Assembly: GCA_964455935.1 (NCBI GenBank)
Contig: CAYVZU010000130.1
Coordinates: 1 to 11,236 of the forward strand
Length of the DNA: 11,236 bases
Origin: CAYVZU01 sp964455935
GTDB taxonomy: Bacteria; Fibrobacterota; CAYVZU01
Reading direction: 5' to 3'
In this document: in pieces, positions 1 through 6,234 of the stretch
Layout: each line of letters begins with the position of its first letter
Numbering within the stretch: the first letter of the stretch is position 1
Translations under genes and position numbers: made by a program
The notes under the pieces: model-generated
Database searches by the model: none
What the model was told of the DNA's origin: nothing
What the model saw: the letters and a program-made list of their open reading frames with translations, nothing else

Positions 1-104
1 TAAACCTTCTCACACTATATGTGGGGGGTACCCACTGAAAAGTCGGAAGAACCAAGAAGAAATTACCCAACATTCATCCGGGCAAAATACTGCTTGAGGA
101 GTTT

Positions 105-365
105 ATGAAGCCGCTTGGTTTAAGCCAGTACAAAGTGGCCAAAGATATCAGCGTCCCGCCACGTCGCGTGAACGAGATCGTCCATGGGATGCGGGCAATA
201 TCCGCGGACACTGCACTCCGGCTTGGCAGGTATTTCGGCAATTCCCCGCAGTTTTGGCTGAACCTTCAGTCCCACTACGACCTGGAAGCCGGCAAAGACA
301 GGCTAAACGGAAAGCTGGAGCGGGAAGTCCATATCCTTCAGGAAATTCGTAAAAAAGCGGCCTAG
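105..365 (+). CDS. higA: HigA-family antitoxin (XRE-type helix-turn-helix), start uncertain
   Basis: HigA proteins bind and neutralise the HigB mRNA interferase and repress their own operon. The protein shows the family core: an HTH read as GLSQYKVAKDISVPPRRVNEI, the motif ADTALRLGRYFGNSPQFWLNLQ, and a charged C-terminal helix. The annotated ATG at 105 gives 86 residues, short for a family usually near 95-105. The same frame upstream (60-104) encodes KLPNIHPGKILLEEF, the expected HigA N-terminus, back to a stop at 36-38, but that stretch has no ATG, GTG or TTG. Either translation starts at 105, where AGGAG (97-101) lies 3 nt upstream, giving a protein lacking helix 1, or a rare or mutated start is used further upstream. 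No HigB is visible; it would precede position 1. The family call is firm; whether the antitoxin is functional is unknown. Confidence 0.88.
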   Translation: MKPLGLSQYKVAKDISVPPRRVNEIVHGMRAISADTALRLGRYFGNSPQFWLNLQSHYDLEAGKDRLNGKLEREVHILQEIRKKAA

Positions 366-494
366 CTAAACGACAAAGGCCCAGGTGGGTCAGCAAGAAG
401 GCTGCACCCCAGGCACTCGCCACGCGGTCAAGGATGACCGTGCCACACCAAGCGCAAAACGGGACTTTCTTCGCATCCACAAATCAGCCCAAGC

Positions 495-504
495 NNNNNN
501 NNNN
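495..504. other. Assembly gap (10 Ns)
   Basis: A run of exactly ten Ns marks a scaffold join, so linkage between the antitoxin region (1-494) and everything to the right depends on the scaffolder. The 129 bp between the antitoxin stop and the gap hold no gene I can support. They contain one small hairpin, CGGTCA-AGGA-TGACCG (425-440), without a T-tract. Confidence 0.98.
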
Positions 505-510
505 CTCCAT

Positions 511-542
511 AAATAAAAAAGGGACGCCGGCGCCAGCGTCCC
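511..542 (-). terminator. Intrinsic terminator of the zinc-module gene
   Basis: On the minus strand a perfect 7 bp stem GGGACGC/GCGTCCC (521-527 with 536-542, 8 nt loop) runs straight into TTTTTTATTT. It lies 23 nt past the stop of the minus-strand gene ending at 566, which is the usual geometry of a Rho-independent terminator. Confidence 0.85.
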
Positions 543-565
543 TCGAAAGCGAAATTCGGATCTCT

Positions 566-931
566 TCAGCTTGCCATTTGCAGGCGGCGGACGCGCTCGA
601 AATTGACGCGCTGGAACTCGGAGCGGTGTTTTTCGCAATATTTGGGATAGATCGACTGGCGCGGATACAGCTTCACACTAAACTTGTTGTTGCACCCATC
701 CAGCGCACAGATAAACTCGACCTGGGTCACATCCTGGAAATTATGTAGGAAGATACGGTTCTTCACGGCCGGATTTTCCGGCTTGGGCCGTATGCGCTTG
801 CGGTTGTGGGGATCCATGTGAAACTCGCAATATTTCTGCATGGGGCGGCCGCGAAACTCGCGCTCGCATCCGGCGTATTGGCAATAACGGAATACTTTTC
901 TCTCGGCGGGTACATGTTTAGGCAGTTGCAT
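566..931 (-). CDS. Small protein with two C2CH zinc-binding modules, function unknown
   Basis: This 121-residue protein carries two similar putative zinc sites. The first is C17-x4-C22-x12-C35-x2-H38, read as YCQYAGC and KYCEFH. The second is C75-x4-C80-x18-C99-x2-H102, read as FICALDGC and KYCEKH. The two halves look like an internal duplication joined by a basic linker (KRIRPKPE, about residues 44-52), and the C-terminus is Arg-rich. Such a protein could bind nucleic acid, but I do not recognise a named family. The start at 931 was chosen over one 40 codons upstream because a strong AGGAGG Shine-Dalgarno sits 5 nt before it and the extra residues look like translated spacer. It lies downstream of the dehydratase gene on the same strand, 189 bp away, and is followed by a clear terminator. 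Confidence 0.8.
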   Translation of the reverse strand: MQLPKHVPAERKVFRYCQYAGCEREFRGRPMQKYCEFHMDPHNRKRIRPKPENPAVKNRIFLHNFQDVTQVEFICALDGCNNKFSVKLYPRQSIYPKYCEKHRSEFQRVNFERVRRLQMAS

Positions 932-1047
932 GGAGACCTCCTGGGTGTTTTGGTTCTGTTGTTTTGGCGTTCTGGCATTTTGCGAAATCCATACCACCGC
1001 ATATACGCGGATTGCTGCTTTTTTGCGCGCTGCTGCACGGTGGAAGC

Positions 1048-1077
1048 GCAATTGCGAAACTCCAATTTCGGAATTGC
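1048..1077 (-). other. Intercistronic hairpin
   Basis: A 6 bp stem GCAATT/AATTGC (1048-1053 with 1072-1077), one mismatch, and a 5 bp stem CGAAA/TTTCG (1055-1059 with 1066-1070) enclose a 6 nt loop. It begins 43 nt after the dehydratase stop on the minus strand. No T-tract follows, so it is not a standard intrinsic terminator; an RNA-stability or processing hairpin is possible. Confidence 0.4.
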
Positions 1078-1120
1078 GAATGCGCGGACGGCGCCGAAGA
1101 CTGAAGCAAAGAAATCAGGC

Positions 1121-1462
1121 TCACGCGGCGACCTTTTCGAGAGCGTCGATCTTTGCGGCCATGATGAAGTCATTTTCCGAAAGGCCTTTGACTGCATGCG
1201 TGCTGAGTTCGATCACCACCCGCCTGTAATAAACGTGGATATCGGGATGGTGACCTTCGTGTTCGGCCAATTCGGCAACCCGGTTTACAAACTCGATACC
1301 CTCCTCGTATGAGCCGAAAGGAAACCGTTTATTGATTTTGTGAATGCCTTCGCGGGAAATCGTCCAGCCGTTTACTTCTTTGAGAAGTTGGTCTTCTTTG
1401 GATTCGGACAACGCCGGCATATCGCCGCGGCAGGGAACGCAATGTGACGAAGCAAGATTCAT
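1121..1462 (-). CDS. phhB: Pterin-4a-carbinolamine dehydratase (PCD/DCoH family)
   Basis: The enzyme dehydrates 4a-hydroxytetrahydropterin, recycling the cofactor of aromatic amino acid hydroxylases; in many bacteria without such hydroxylases its role is unclear. The 113-residue product is of normal family length and contains the signature EGHHPDIHVYY (residues 69-79) with the H-H-P core, then STHAVKG with a second His (H89) and ENDF with D98. The N-terminus carries CVPCRG, common in bacterial members. The start at 1462 was chosen because AAGGAT lies about 8 nt upstream and the matched family N-terminus begins there; the frame stays open to 1828, but that extension resembles no protein. No phenylalanine hydroxylase is in the window. 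Confidence 0.93.
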   Translation of the reverse strand: MNLASSHCVPCRGDMPALSESKEDQLLKEVNGWTISREGIHKINKRFPFGSYEEGIEFVNRVAELAEHEGHHPDIHVYYRRVVIELSTHAVKGLSENDFIMAAKIDALEKVAA

Positions 1463-1483
1463 AGCTGACCATCCTTGAAAAAG

Positions 1484-1512
1484 ATTTAAGAGGGACGCAA
1501 ATTCGGTGCCAA
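1484..1512 (-). promoter_or_regulatory. Candidate sigma70-type promoter of the dehydratase gene
   Basis: On the minus strand TTGGCA (1512-1507) and TTAAAT (1489-1484) are separated by exactly 17 bp, a 5/6 and 4/6 match to the consensus -35 and -10 boxes. The predicted transcript start, near 1477, falls just before the Shine-Dalgarno, so the leader would be very short. By-eye match only. Confidence 0.3.
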
Positions 1513-1611
1513 AATCAGCAACGGTGATTTTAGCCGGATTCTCCCGAATTGGGCTCCCCATTACTGAACTTGAGAACGGATTTGCAAAAATGAGAACGAC
1601 TATTCCATTTT

Positions 1612-1637
1612 CATAAAAAAGGGCGTGCTCACGCGCC
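1612..1637 (-). terminator. Orphan intrinsic terminator in the divergent spacer
   Basis: On the minus strand a GC-rich hairpin (1621-1637, arms GGCGCGTG and CACGCCC with one bulged base) is followed at once by TTTTTTATG. No recognisable minus-strand gene lies upstream between here and the receiver gene at 1863, so it terminates either nothing visible or a decayed gene. The 400 bp spacer 1463-1862 otherwise holds the candidate promoter at 1484-1512 and low-complexity sequence rich in AGAGAA/CTCTGTG words; I see no gene in it. Confidence 0.55.
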
Positions 1638-1862
1638 TCAAAGCGAAGGCGTACCAAACAGAGAACACCGGGGCCGGAGAAAGAGAGCACAAAGAAGAGG
1701 GAGATCTTTCTGACGCAGGGTTGCGCCAGCAAAGGCCCTTCTCTGTGTCCTCCATCCAAAACTCCGGATTTCCCTCTGTGATTGGGCTTTCTCTTGGTGG
1801 CCCGAGCAGTTACAAACAGAAAAGGCACAAGTTTTGCACAAAGCCCATTGGGAAAAGTTTAT

Positions 1863-2246
1863 ATGGAAAAGCCCAAGATCCTTATCGTGGATGACGAAGA
1901 AGCGCTTTTAATGGCGCTTCGGCGCCTCTTTAATGGACCGCGCTACGAGGTGGAGACGGCCGACAGCCTGGATTCCGCCAAAGAATGCCTGGACAAAACG
2001 GTACACGACATTGTGATGACCGACCTGCGACTGGGCGATCCCACCAACCGGGAGGGCATGGACGTCATCACCTATGCCCGGCAGAAGAACCCGACGGCAA
2101 AGATCATTTTGTGGACTGCTTATGGGAATCCCTCCATTGAGGAAGAGGCGCTGAAATCCGGTGCCCATTACTATTTCGAGAAGCCCATCTCGCCAAAGAA
2201 AATCGGAGAGATCATTCAATCCGAGCTGAATGCTGCGGCATCGTAG
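1863..2246 (+). CDS. Stand-alone response regulator receiver (CheY-like)
   Basis: This 127-residue protein is a single REC domain with no output domain. The acidic pocket is D10/D11/E12 (LIVDDEEA). The predicted phospho-acceptor is D54 in IVMTDLRLGD, the switch Thr is T85 in ILWTAYG, and the conserved Lys is K107 in YYFEKP. Such receivers act by protein-protein interaction in phosphorelays, chemotaxis or regulator complexes. No histidine kinase is nearby, so its partner is unknown. The start at 1863 was chosen because MEKPKILIVDDEE begins exactly where REC domains do; the 27 upstream codons look like translated spacer. The Shine-Dalgarno (GGGAAAAG near 1850) is weak. The gene stands alone, divergent from the dehydratase and convergent with the glycosyltransferase. 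Confidence 0.93.
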   Translation: MEKPKILIVDDEEALLMALRRLFNGPRYEVETADSLDSAKECLDKTVHDIVMTDLRLGDPTNREGMDVITYARQKNPTAKIILWTAYGNPSIEEEALKSGAHYYFEKPISPKKIGEIIQSELNAAAS

Positions 2247-2283
2247 CTCCGGCCCGCTTTCTTTTTTTCAGCTGCTCAAGCCC

Positions 2284-2394
2284 CCCTCACCTCCATCTTC
2301 CGCAGTAGGACTGCCACGGAGGACGGGCTACCCTCTCCCTCCGGAGCGAGGGCTTGTTTCCTCTCCCTTCGAAGGGAGAGGACTAAGGTGAGGG
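2284..2394. repeat. Dispersed palindromic repeat, copy A (111 bp)
   Basis: The element is bounded by perfect 9 bp inverted repeats, CCCTCACCT (2284-2292) and AGGTGAGGG (2386-2394). Inside are a hairpin around CCGCAGTAGGACTGCCACGG, a second around CTCCGGAG flanked by CCCTC/GAGGG, and a perfect 22 bp palindrome (2360-2381, half-site CCTCTCCCTTC). It matches copy B (8622-8736) through most of its length and copy C in inverted orientation. It lies in the convergent spacer between the receiver gene and the glycosyltransferase gene. It has no coding capacity and no clear target-site duplication. Confidence 0.9.
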
Positions 2395-2436
2395 TGGTGG
2401 AAGTGCGAAGCAGCTGCCTATTTCATCGTTTCCAGT

Positions 2437-2452
2437 GTCTGCCACGGCAGAC
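2437..2452 (-). other. Hairpin, possible fragment of the palindromic repeat
   Basis: A perfect 7 bp inverted repeat, GTCTGCC/GGCAGAC, with 2 nt between the arms lies 38 nt past the glycosyltransferase stop on the minus strand. It may help end that transcript, but no T-tract follows. The surrounding words CAGTGTCTGCCACGG and GACGGGG resemble the inner part of copy A (CAGTAGGACTGCCACGG and GACGGGC), so it may be a degraded partial copy. Confidence 0.4.
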
Positions 2453-2489
2453 GGGGTGGTCGATGCTGAATGTTACTAATCCCGGGATC

Positions 2490-3758
2490 TTAACCCACCC
2501 GCCGAATCGCTTCGCGAGTCGCAGAAGCCATGTTTCTGACGATCTCCCATTCCGCGCGAATGGATCGTTTCGCCTCTTCCCACGGATTTTGACGCGGCCG
2601 GGGCCGGCGACGCTTAATGGCCAGAACGTCCTGATAGAATAACAGCGCCCGGCTGGCGCAGGTTTCTTTGGAGAATTGTTCCCCGGTCGCCCGGGCAGCC
2701 GCGCATAATCGCGCCCGTTCGCCGTTGTCCAAACCGGCGAGCCATTGGATGGCTGCGAGAAACGCGGATGGTTCTTTGGTCCACACCCGTCGGCCGTTTA
2801 TCTTATCAACCACCACATCCGAGACTCCGGTGGCCTCCAACGCGACAACCGGAACGCCGGCAGCCATGGCTTCCGCAATGACGATCCCCTGTGTTTCCGT
2901 TTCGGATGCGAACAGAAAAGCATCCATGGCGCAATAGGCATCGCCCAATTCCCGGCGCTCAAGAATGCCCAGGTTGTGAATGCGCCGGCTCAGCCCGCGC
3001 ACGGCAAACCAGGAGGCAATCGCCTCTTCCAGGGGACCAGCCCCGATCAGAATGAAGCGGCCGCCCGGATTGGATTCAAGAAAGTCCGCCACAACCCGCA
3101 CCAGAAAATCGAGGTTCTTTTCTTTGGCCAGCCGGCTGACCGTGCCCAGGACAAAATCCTTCTCGCCAATGCCAAGTTCCGCCCGGACCCGTCGCCGGTC
3201 ACCGGCGGAAAAGGTTTTGACATCAATGCCGGTCGGCACGATCTTCATGGGAGCTGTTACACCCCGCGCCCGCAAAACCCGGGCCGCGCTGCGACTGGGA
3301 GCGAAAACCAGGTCGGCCAGATTGCAATAACCGGCGGTGAGGGCAATCACGAACTTTTTCAGAGCGCGGGAATCGGCCGGCACATAATGAGTGTATTCCT
3401 CATAGAAGGTGTGAAACGTGTAGACCAGCGGAACCCCAAGCCGCGCGGCCACACGCAAAGCGGTATCGCCGATCAGAAACGGATGCTGGGAATGGACCAG
3501 GTCCGGCGCGAACTTGCGCAAGGCCGAATTCAAATGGCTGGGAATGGGGAGCTGCACCGAGAAGTCGGTGTGATTGAAATTTTGAATGGCCGGAAGCCGG
3601 ATCACGTTGTTCTCGTCCGCAGGCCGGCCCTTGAACTCCGGCGCGACGATGAGGACTTCATGGCCCATTCGTTCGTACTCGCCCGCGAAGGTCTGGACCG
3701 AACGTTCGACCCCGCCCACAAAGGGCGTATAAACGTTGGTCATGATCACGATCTTCAT
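2490..3758 (-). CDS. GT4 glycosyltransferase, likely diacylglycerol glucosyltransferase-like
   Basis: This 422-residue GT-B retaining glycosyltransferase shows the N-terminal glycine-rich loop PFVGGVERSV (residues 12-21), TFHTFYEEYTHYVP (114-127), the hinge/donor region VPTGID (174-179), GTVSRLAKEKN (205-215) and the E-x7-E motif E288...E296 in ETETQGIVIAEAMAAG. The EEYTHYVP and TETQG words are typical of processive or monoglucosyl diacylglycerol synthases, so a membrane lipid acceptor is a reasonable inference; a PimB-like or polysaccharide role is the alternative. The C-terminal tail (about 382-422) is strongly basic (KRRRPRPRQ) with amphipathic helices, fitting peripheral membrane association. 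The start at 3758 begins MKIVIMTNVYTP as the family does; a longer frame to 3881 overlaps the upstream gene. It lies 7 nt after that gene and is probably co-transcribed; its own Shine-Dalgarno is weak. Confidence 0.9.
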   Translation of the reverse strand: MKIVIMTNVYTPFVGGVERSVQTFAGEYERMGHEVLIVAPEFKGRPADENNVIRLPAIQNFNHTDFSVQLPIPSHLNSALRKFAPDLVHSQHPFLIGDTALRVAARLGVPLVYTFHTFYEEYTHYVPADSRALKKFVIALTAGYCNLADLVFAPSRSAARVLRARGVTAPMKIVPTGIDVKTFSAGDRRRVRAELGIGEKDFVLGTVSRLAKEKNLDFLVRVVADFLESNPGGRFILIGAGPLEEAIASWFAVRGLSRRIHNLGILERRELGDAYCAMDAFLFASETETQGIVIAEAMAAGVPVVALEATGVSDVVVDKINGRRVWTKEPSAFLAAIQWLAGLDNGERARLCAAARATGEQFSKETCASRALLFYQDVLAIKRRRPRPRQNPWEEAKRSIRAEWEIVRNMASATREAIRRVG

Positions 3759-3765
3759 GATGACA

Positions 3766-6009
3766 TCAATGGCTTGACCCGGCTGGAACGCGGACAACCC
3801 CTTCGGCCCCCCCGACCGGAACCGGAGTCCGGCCGGGAAAGCGGATTTCGATGCGCGGCGCGGGCCCGGCAAATTCGGCATTCCAGGTTACAACGTTCTC
3901 TGCGTCGATCCGTTCCACCGCAAGCCGGATCGCCCCCCATTGAGTGGGAGCGCGCCCAAAGCGGAGCGTCTCCTGTCCAAACCATCTCTTGTCAAGACCG
4001 GAACAGAGGACCAGCACGCCATCCTCCTCCCGCACAAAACAGCTTCGCACAAAATTGACCCATTCCGCCGCGGCCCATGTGTGCTGGCCGTCTCCCATAC
4101 AGCCGGTCTTCAGGAAGGGATGAATGGCCTCCGGCCACTGACCCGTCGATGAGGCATGCCGGGCCACGGCCTCGCCCACATCGAGGCCGCGCGGGTCGCC
4201 GGCGCGAAGCAGGACCTGGGCCAGATGCAGACTCAAATAGGGATTGATTCCCGAATGAATGATGTCGTGGTAGAAGGCGCCGTGCATTCGATGATGAAGG
4301 AATAGATAATCGGCGGTTTCCACGAGGCGCGCGTCCTTTTCGGGCCATAGCTGCAGGGGATAACCGGCAGCCAGGGAACCAATCGCCCCGCTATCCAGCC
4401 GCCGGTTGGGCGAGGCCGGCATTGCCTGTGACCCGTCGCCGGATGCCGCAAGGCTTTGCTCGGTACACTTCAAGAGATCGGCCGCTGCTTCGCGATAGGC
4501 CCCGGCCAGGGAAGATTCTCCGGCCTGGCCCAGGAGGTCTGCGGCCCCGCGAAGGCCCCCAACGGCCCAGAAATCATCCCAATAATAGTAGTCATTGGGG
4601 CCCAGGTGCTCGGCGCTGAACCCCGGCGGAAGCAGGCCGCCATGGCGCTGCCCGGAACCGGACGGCGTTCGCTTACGCACGATCCATTCCGCGCCTTTGC
4701 GGACCGCTTTGAGCCAGTCCGCGGAGGGATAGCCGCCGCTGACCGCGCAAAACCGGCGCAGGGCCCAAAGGACCTGGCCGTTGGAATCCCATTCGCCGTG
4801 CTGCGACAGAAAGTAGCCCGCGGTATTCTGGTGGCGAAGAATGGATACCAATACCTCCTGGGCCCGGCCAAGAAGCCCGGCGTTGATGAGGGCCGAGCAG
4901 ACGAAAACCGCATCGCGAATCCAGAAACGCCGGTAGGTATAGGGACCGGCGTAGACGGTTCCCGGAGAAAACAGGACCAGCGTTCGAATGGCGGCATCGT
5001 AGAGGAATTGCGTATGGCTTTCCGCGCCCGCCAGGCTGCACGCAGCGCTGATGCTTTGACTCCAGGATTCCGGCTTGCAGCGGCCGCATTCCCGTCCCTT
5101 GAGGGGAACCCGCACTTCGACCACTGCCGGCTTCGATGCCCCAATCTCGTAAAGAGCGGCCGATGTAGCCATGCCCACATCGCATGTTACGGATACGGGG
5201 TCGGGGCCCGGTTCGAACAACCGGTCCGCTACATCGCCGTATTGGTACGTGGAGAAAGCCACGCGGTCCGCGCCCGGGGACAGGAAGATCCGGCAGTCCC
5301 TCTCGATGCACCATGCCTGGCGCCCTTCGTCAATGCGAATGTCGTGGATAAAGGAGATTCCCTCGGGGTTGCAGGGACGAAGCGCAATAACCAGCCAGGC
5401 GCGCTGTGCGCCGGAGGCTGTGTAAAGGATGCGGCAAACAGGCTTGCCGTCCGGGTCCAGGACCGCCTCGGTTTTGATTTCAAGCGACAACCCGTCGCGG
5501 CCGGCCTGGGTGCGCACGCAAAGTCCTGATTCCAGAAGCAGTTCCTGGCGTACATCGGCGCAGCGGGACGGGAACAGGCCGCCGCGGTCCTGCGTGACAA
5601 TCCAACCGTCGATGGACCATCCGTCGTAAAGCGGAGTCACCAGCCCGCGGGGATCGACAATGGGATAACAGCCCAGATCCGGCAGGCCGACCGCGGTCCA
5701 GTTGCGGTGCGTAAGATTGACATGGGTCAGCGAGAACGCCCGGGGAATGAACGAGCGGGAGGCGGGATCGAACTGGCAGGTGATCCAATACGGCCAGATC
5801 CAGTCGAGGTTGTGCTGGATGGCCCGGCTGTTGATGAGCCCGCGGGCATGGAAGACCGAGGCCGCGCGCAGCAGCTCGGGCGGGGCCAGCACCTCCGAAG
5901 GCTGGGCAAACCGCTCCAGCCGCGTCATGACCAGCACAGGATCCATGAAGCCGTGCGCGCGCGCCAGCCTTTTTACAATGAACTTCCAGGGAAACCATTT
6001 AAGCCACAT
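3766..6009 (-). CDS. Six-hairpin glycosidase-like protein, substrate unknown
   Basis: This 747-residue protein has an N-terminal beta-rich half (about 1-330) and a C-terminal half with the look of an (alpha/alpha)6 toroid as in GH15/GH63/GH94-type enzymes. Conserved-looking segments are YTYRRFWIRDA (357-367), QHGEWDSNGQVLWAL (403-417), NDYYYWDDFWAVGGL (472-486), GQWPEAIHP (623-631) and GDGQHTWAAAEW (639-650). Acidic residues D366, E406, D408, D478/D479 and E626 are candidate catalytic or substrate-binding residues. There is no signal peptide or transmembrane segment, so it is probably cytosolic. A short beta domain follows the toroid (about 660-747). I cannot assign a GH family or substrate. 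The start at 6009 keeps the basic helix WKFIVKRLARAHG; an internal ATG at 5946 is possible, and neither has a strong Shine-Dalgarno. The tight coupling to the GT4 gene suggests a shared glycan or glycolipid pathway. Confidence 0.8.
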   Translation of the reverse strand: MWLKWFPWKFIVKRLARAHGFMDPVLVMTRLERFAQPSEVLAPPELLRAASVFHARGLINSRAIQHNLDWIWPYWITCQFDPASRSFIPRAFSLTHVNLTHRNWTAVGLPDLGCYPIVDPRGLVTPLYDGWSIDGWIVTQDRGGLFPSRCADVRQELLLESGLCVRTQAGRDGLSLEIKTEAVLDPDGKPVCRILYTASGAQRAWLVIALRPCNPEGISFIHDIRIDEGRQAWCIERDCRIFLSPGADRVAFSTYQYGDVADRLFEPGPDPVSVTCDVGMATSAALYEIGASKPAVVEVRVPLKGRECGRCKPESWSQSISAACSLAGAESHTQFLYDAAIRTLVLFSPGTVYAGPYTYRRFWIRDAVFVCSALINAGLLGRAQEVLVSILRHQNTAGYFLSQHGEWDSNGQVLWALRRFCAVSGGYPSADWLKAVRKGAEWIVRKRTPSGSGQRHGGLLPPGFSAEHLGPNDYYYWDDFWAVGGLRGAADLLGQAGESSLAGAYREAAADLLKCTEQSLAASGDGSQAMPASPNRRLDSGAIGSLAAGYPLQLWPEKDARLVETADYLFLHHRMHGAFYHDIIHSGINPYLSLHLAQVLLRAGDPRGLDVGEAVARHASSTGQWPEAIHPFLKTGCMGDGQHTWAAAEWVNFVRSCFVREEDGVLVLCSGLDKRWFGQETLRFGRAPTQWGAIRLAVERIDAENVVTWNAEFAGPAPRIEIRFPGRTPVPVGGAEGVVRVPAGSSH

Positions 6010-6010
6010 G

Positions 6011-6045
6011 AGAGTAGTTGTGAGTTGTGAGTTTCCAGTCGCCAG
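6011..6045. repeat. Degenerate 7-nt tandem repeat, left of copy C
   Basis: Directly upstream of the glycosidase-like gene, the + strand reads in heptads: AGAGTAG, TTGTGAG, TTGTGAG, TTTCCAG, TCGCCAG. Two units are identical and the others keep the final AG. It looks like a slippage-derived short tandem repeat and leaves little room for a promoter next to the gene start at 6009. Confidence 0.6.
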
Positions 6046-6068
6046 TTCTCCAGCCTTTCGTCTTTACG

Positions 6069-6156
6069 AAGAGAGAGGAAAGAGACCCCTCGCCGCTCGG
6101 TGGGAAAGGGCTGGCCCGTTCTCCGTAGTAGTCCTACTGCGGAGGATGGAGGTGAG
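6069..6156. repeat. Dispersed palindromic repeat, copy C (inverted, truncated)
   Basis: Read on the minus strand, this matches copies A and B: CTCACCTCCATCCTCCGCAG, then TAGGACTACTACGGAGAACG, GGGCCAGCCCTTTCCCACCG and TTTCCTCTCTCTTCG. It stops inside the final palindrome, so the second terminal repeat (AGGTGAGGG) is missing. Its first hairpin is better preserved than in copy A. It lies between two heptad arrays in the 200 bp spacer between polX and the glycosidase-like gene. Confidence 0.8.
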
Positions 6157-6179
6157 AAGGTCGTTACTTGTCTTACCGT

Positions 6180-6200
6180 CCAACGTCAAACGTCTAACGT
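6180..6200. repeat. Three 7-nt tandem units, right of copy C
   Basis: CCAACGT, CAAACGT and CTAACGT follow one another without a gap, three copies of C-N-AACGT. They sit just beyond the end of polX and share the 7-nt period of the array at 6011-6045, though not its sequence. Confidence 0.7.
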
Positions 6201-6204
6201 TTAA

Positions 6205-6234
6205 GGCCCCTAAGGCATATCAAATCTTGGGGCC
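6205..6234 (-). terminator. Terminator-like hairpin at the end of polX
   Basis: On the minus strand GGCCCCAAG pairs with CTTAGGGGCC (one bulged A, about 11 nt loop), spanning the last codons and stop of polX. Only TT follows before AAACG, so the T-tract is poor and termination efficiency is doubtful. Confidence 0.35.

Noticed and set aside
148..480. Minus-strand open frame with a CAWCG word near the assembly gap
   Set aside because: Most of it is antisense to the HigA gene, and the Cys pair alone is not enough to support a protein.
434..748. + strand frame running through the Ns
   Set aside because: It spans an assembly gap and is antisense to the zinc-module gene and its terminator.
1463..1828. 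N-terminal extension of the dehydratase frame by about 120 codons
   Set aside because: The extension runs through a terminator hairpin and low-complexity spacer; the family N-terminus and a Shine-Dalgarno support a start at 1462.
1830..1865. TTTGCA...TTTATA as a promoter for the receiver gene
   Set aside because: The -10-like box overlaps the start codon, which would require a leaderless transcript; unsupported.
2234..2275. Terminator for the receiver gene at the CTTTCTTTTTTT run
   Set aside because: The T-run is good, but I find only a 4 bp stem before it, too weak to annotate.
2745..4058. Long + strand open frame (437 codons) opposite the glycosyltransferase and glycosidase-like genes
   Set aside because: It lies antisense to two well-supported proteins with clear motifs, shows no family features, and is what high GC third positions produce by chance.
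4456..5529. + strand open frame of 357 codons
   Set aside because: Entirely antisense to the glycosidase-like gene, with no recognisable motif.
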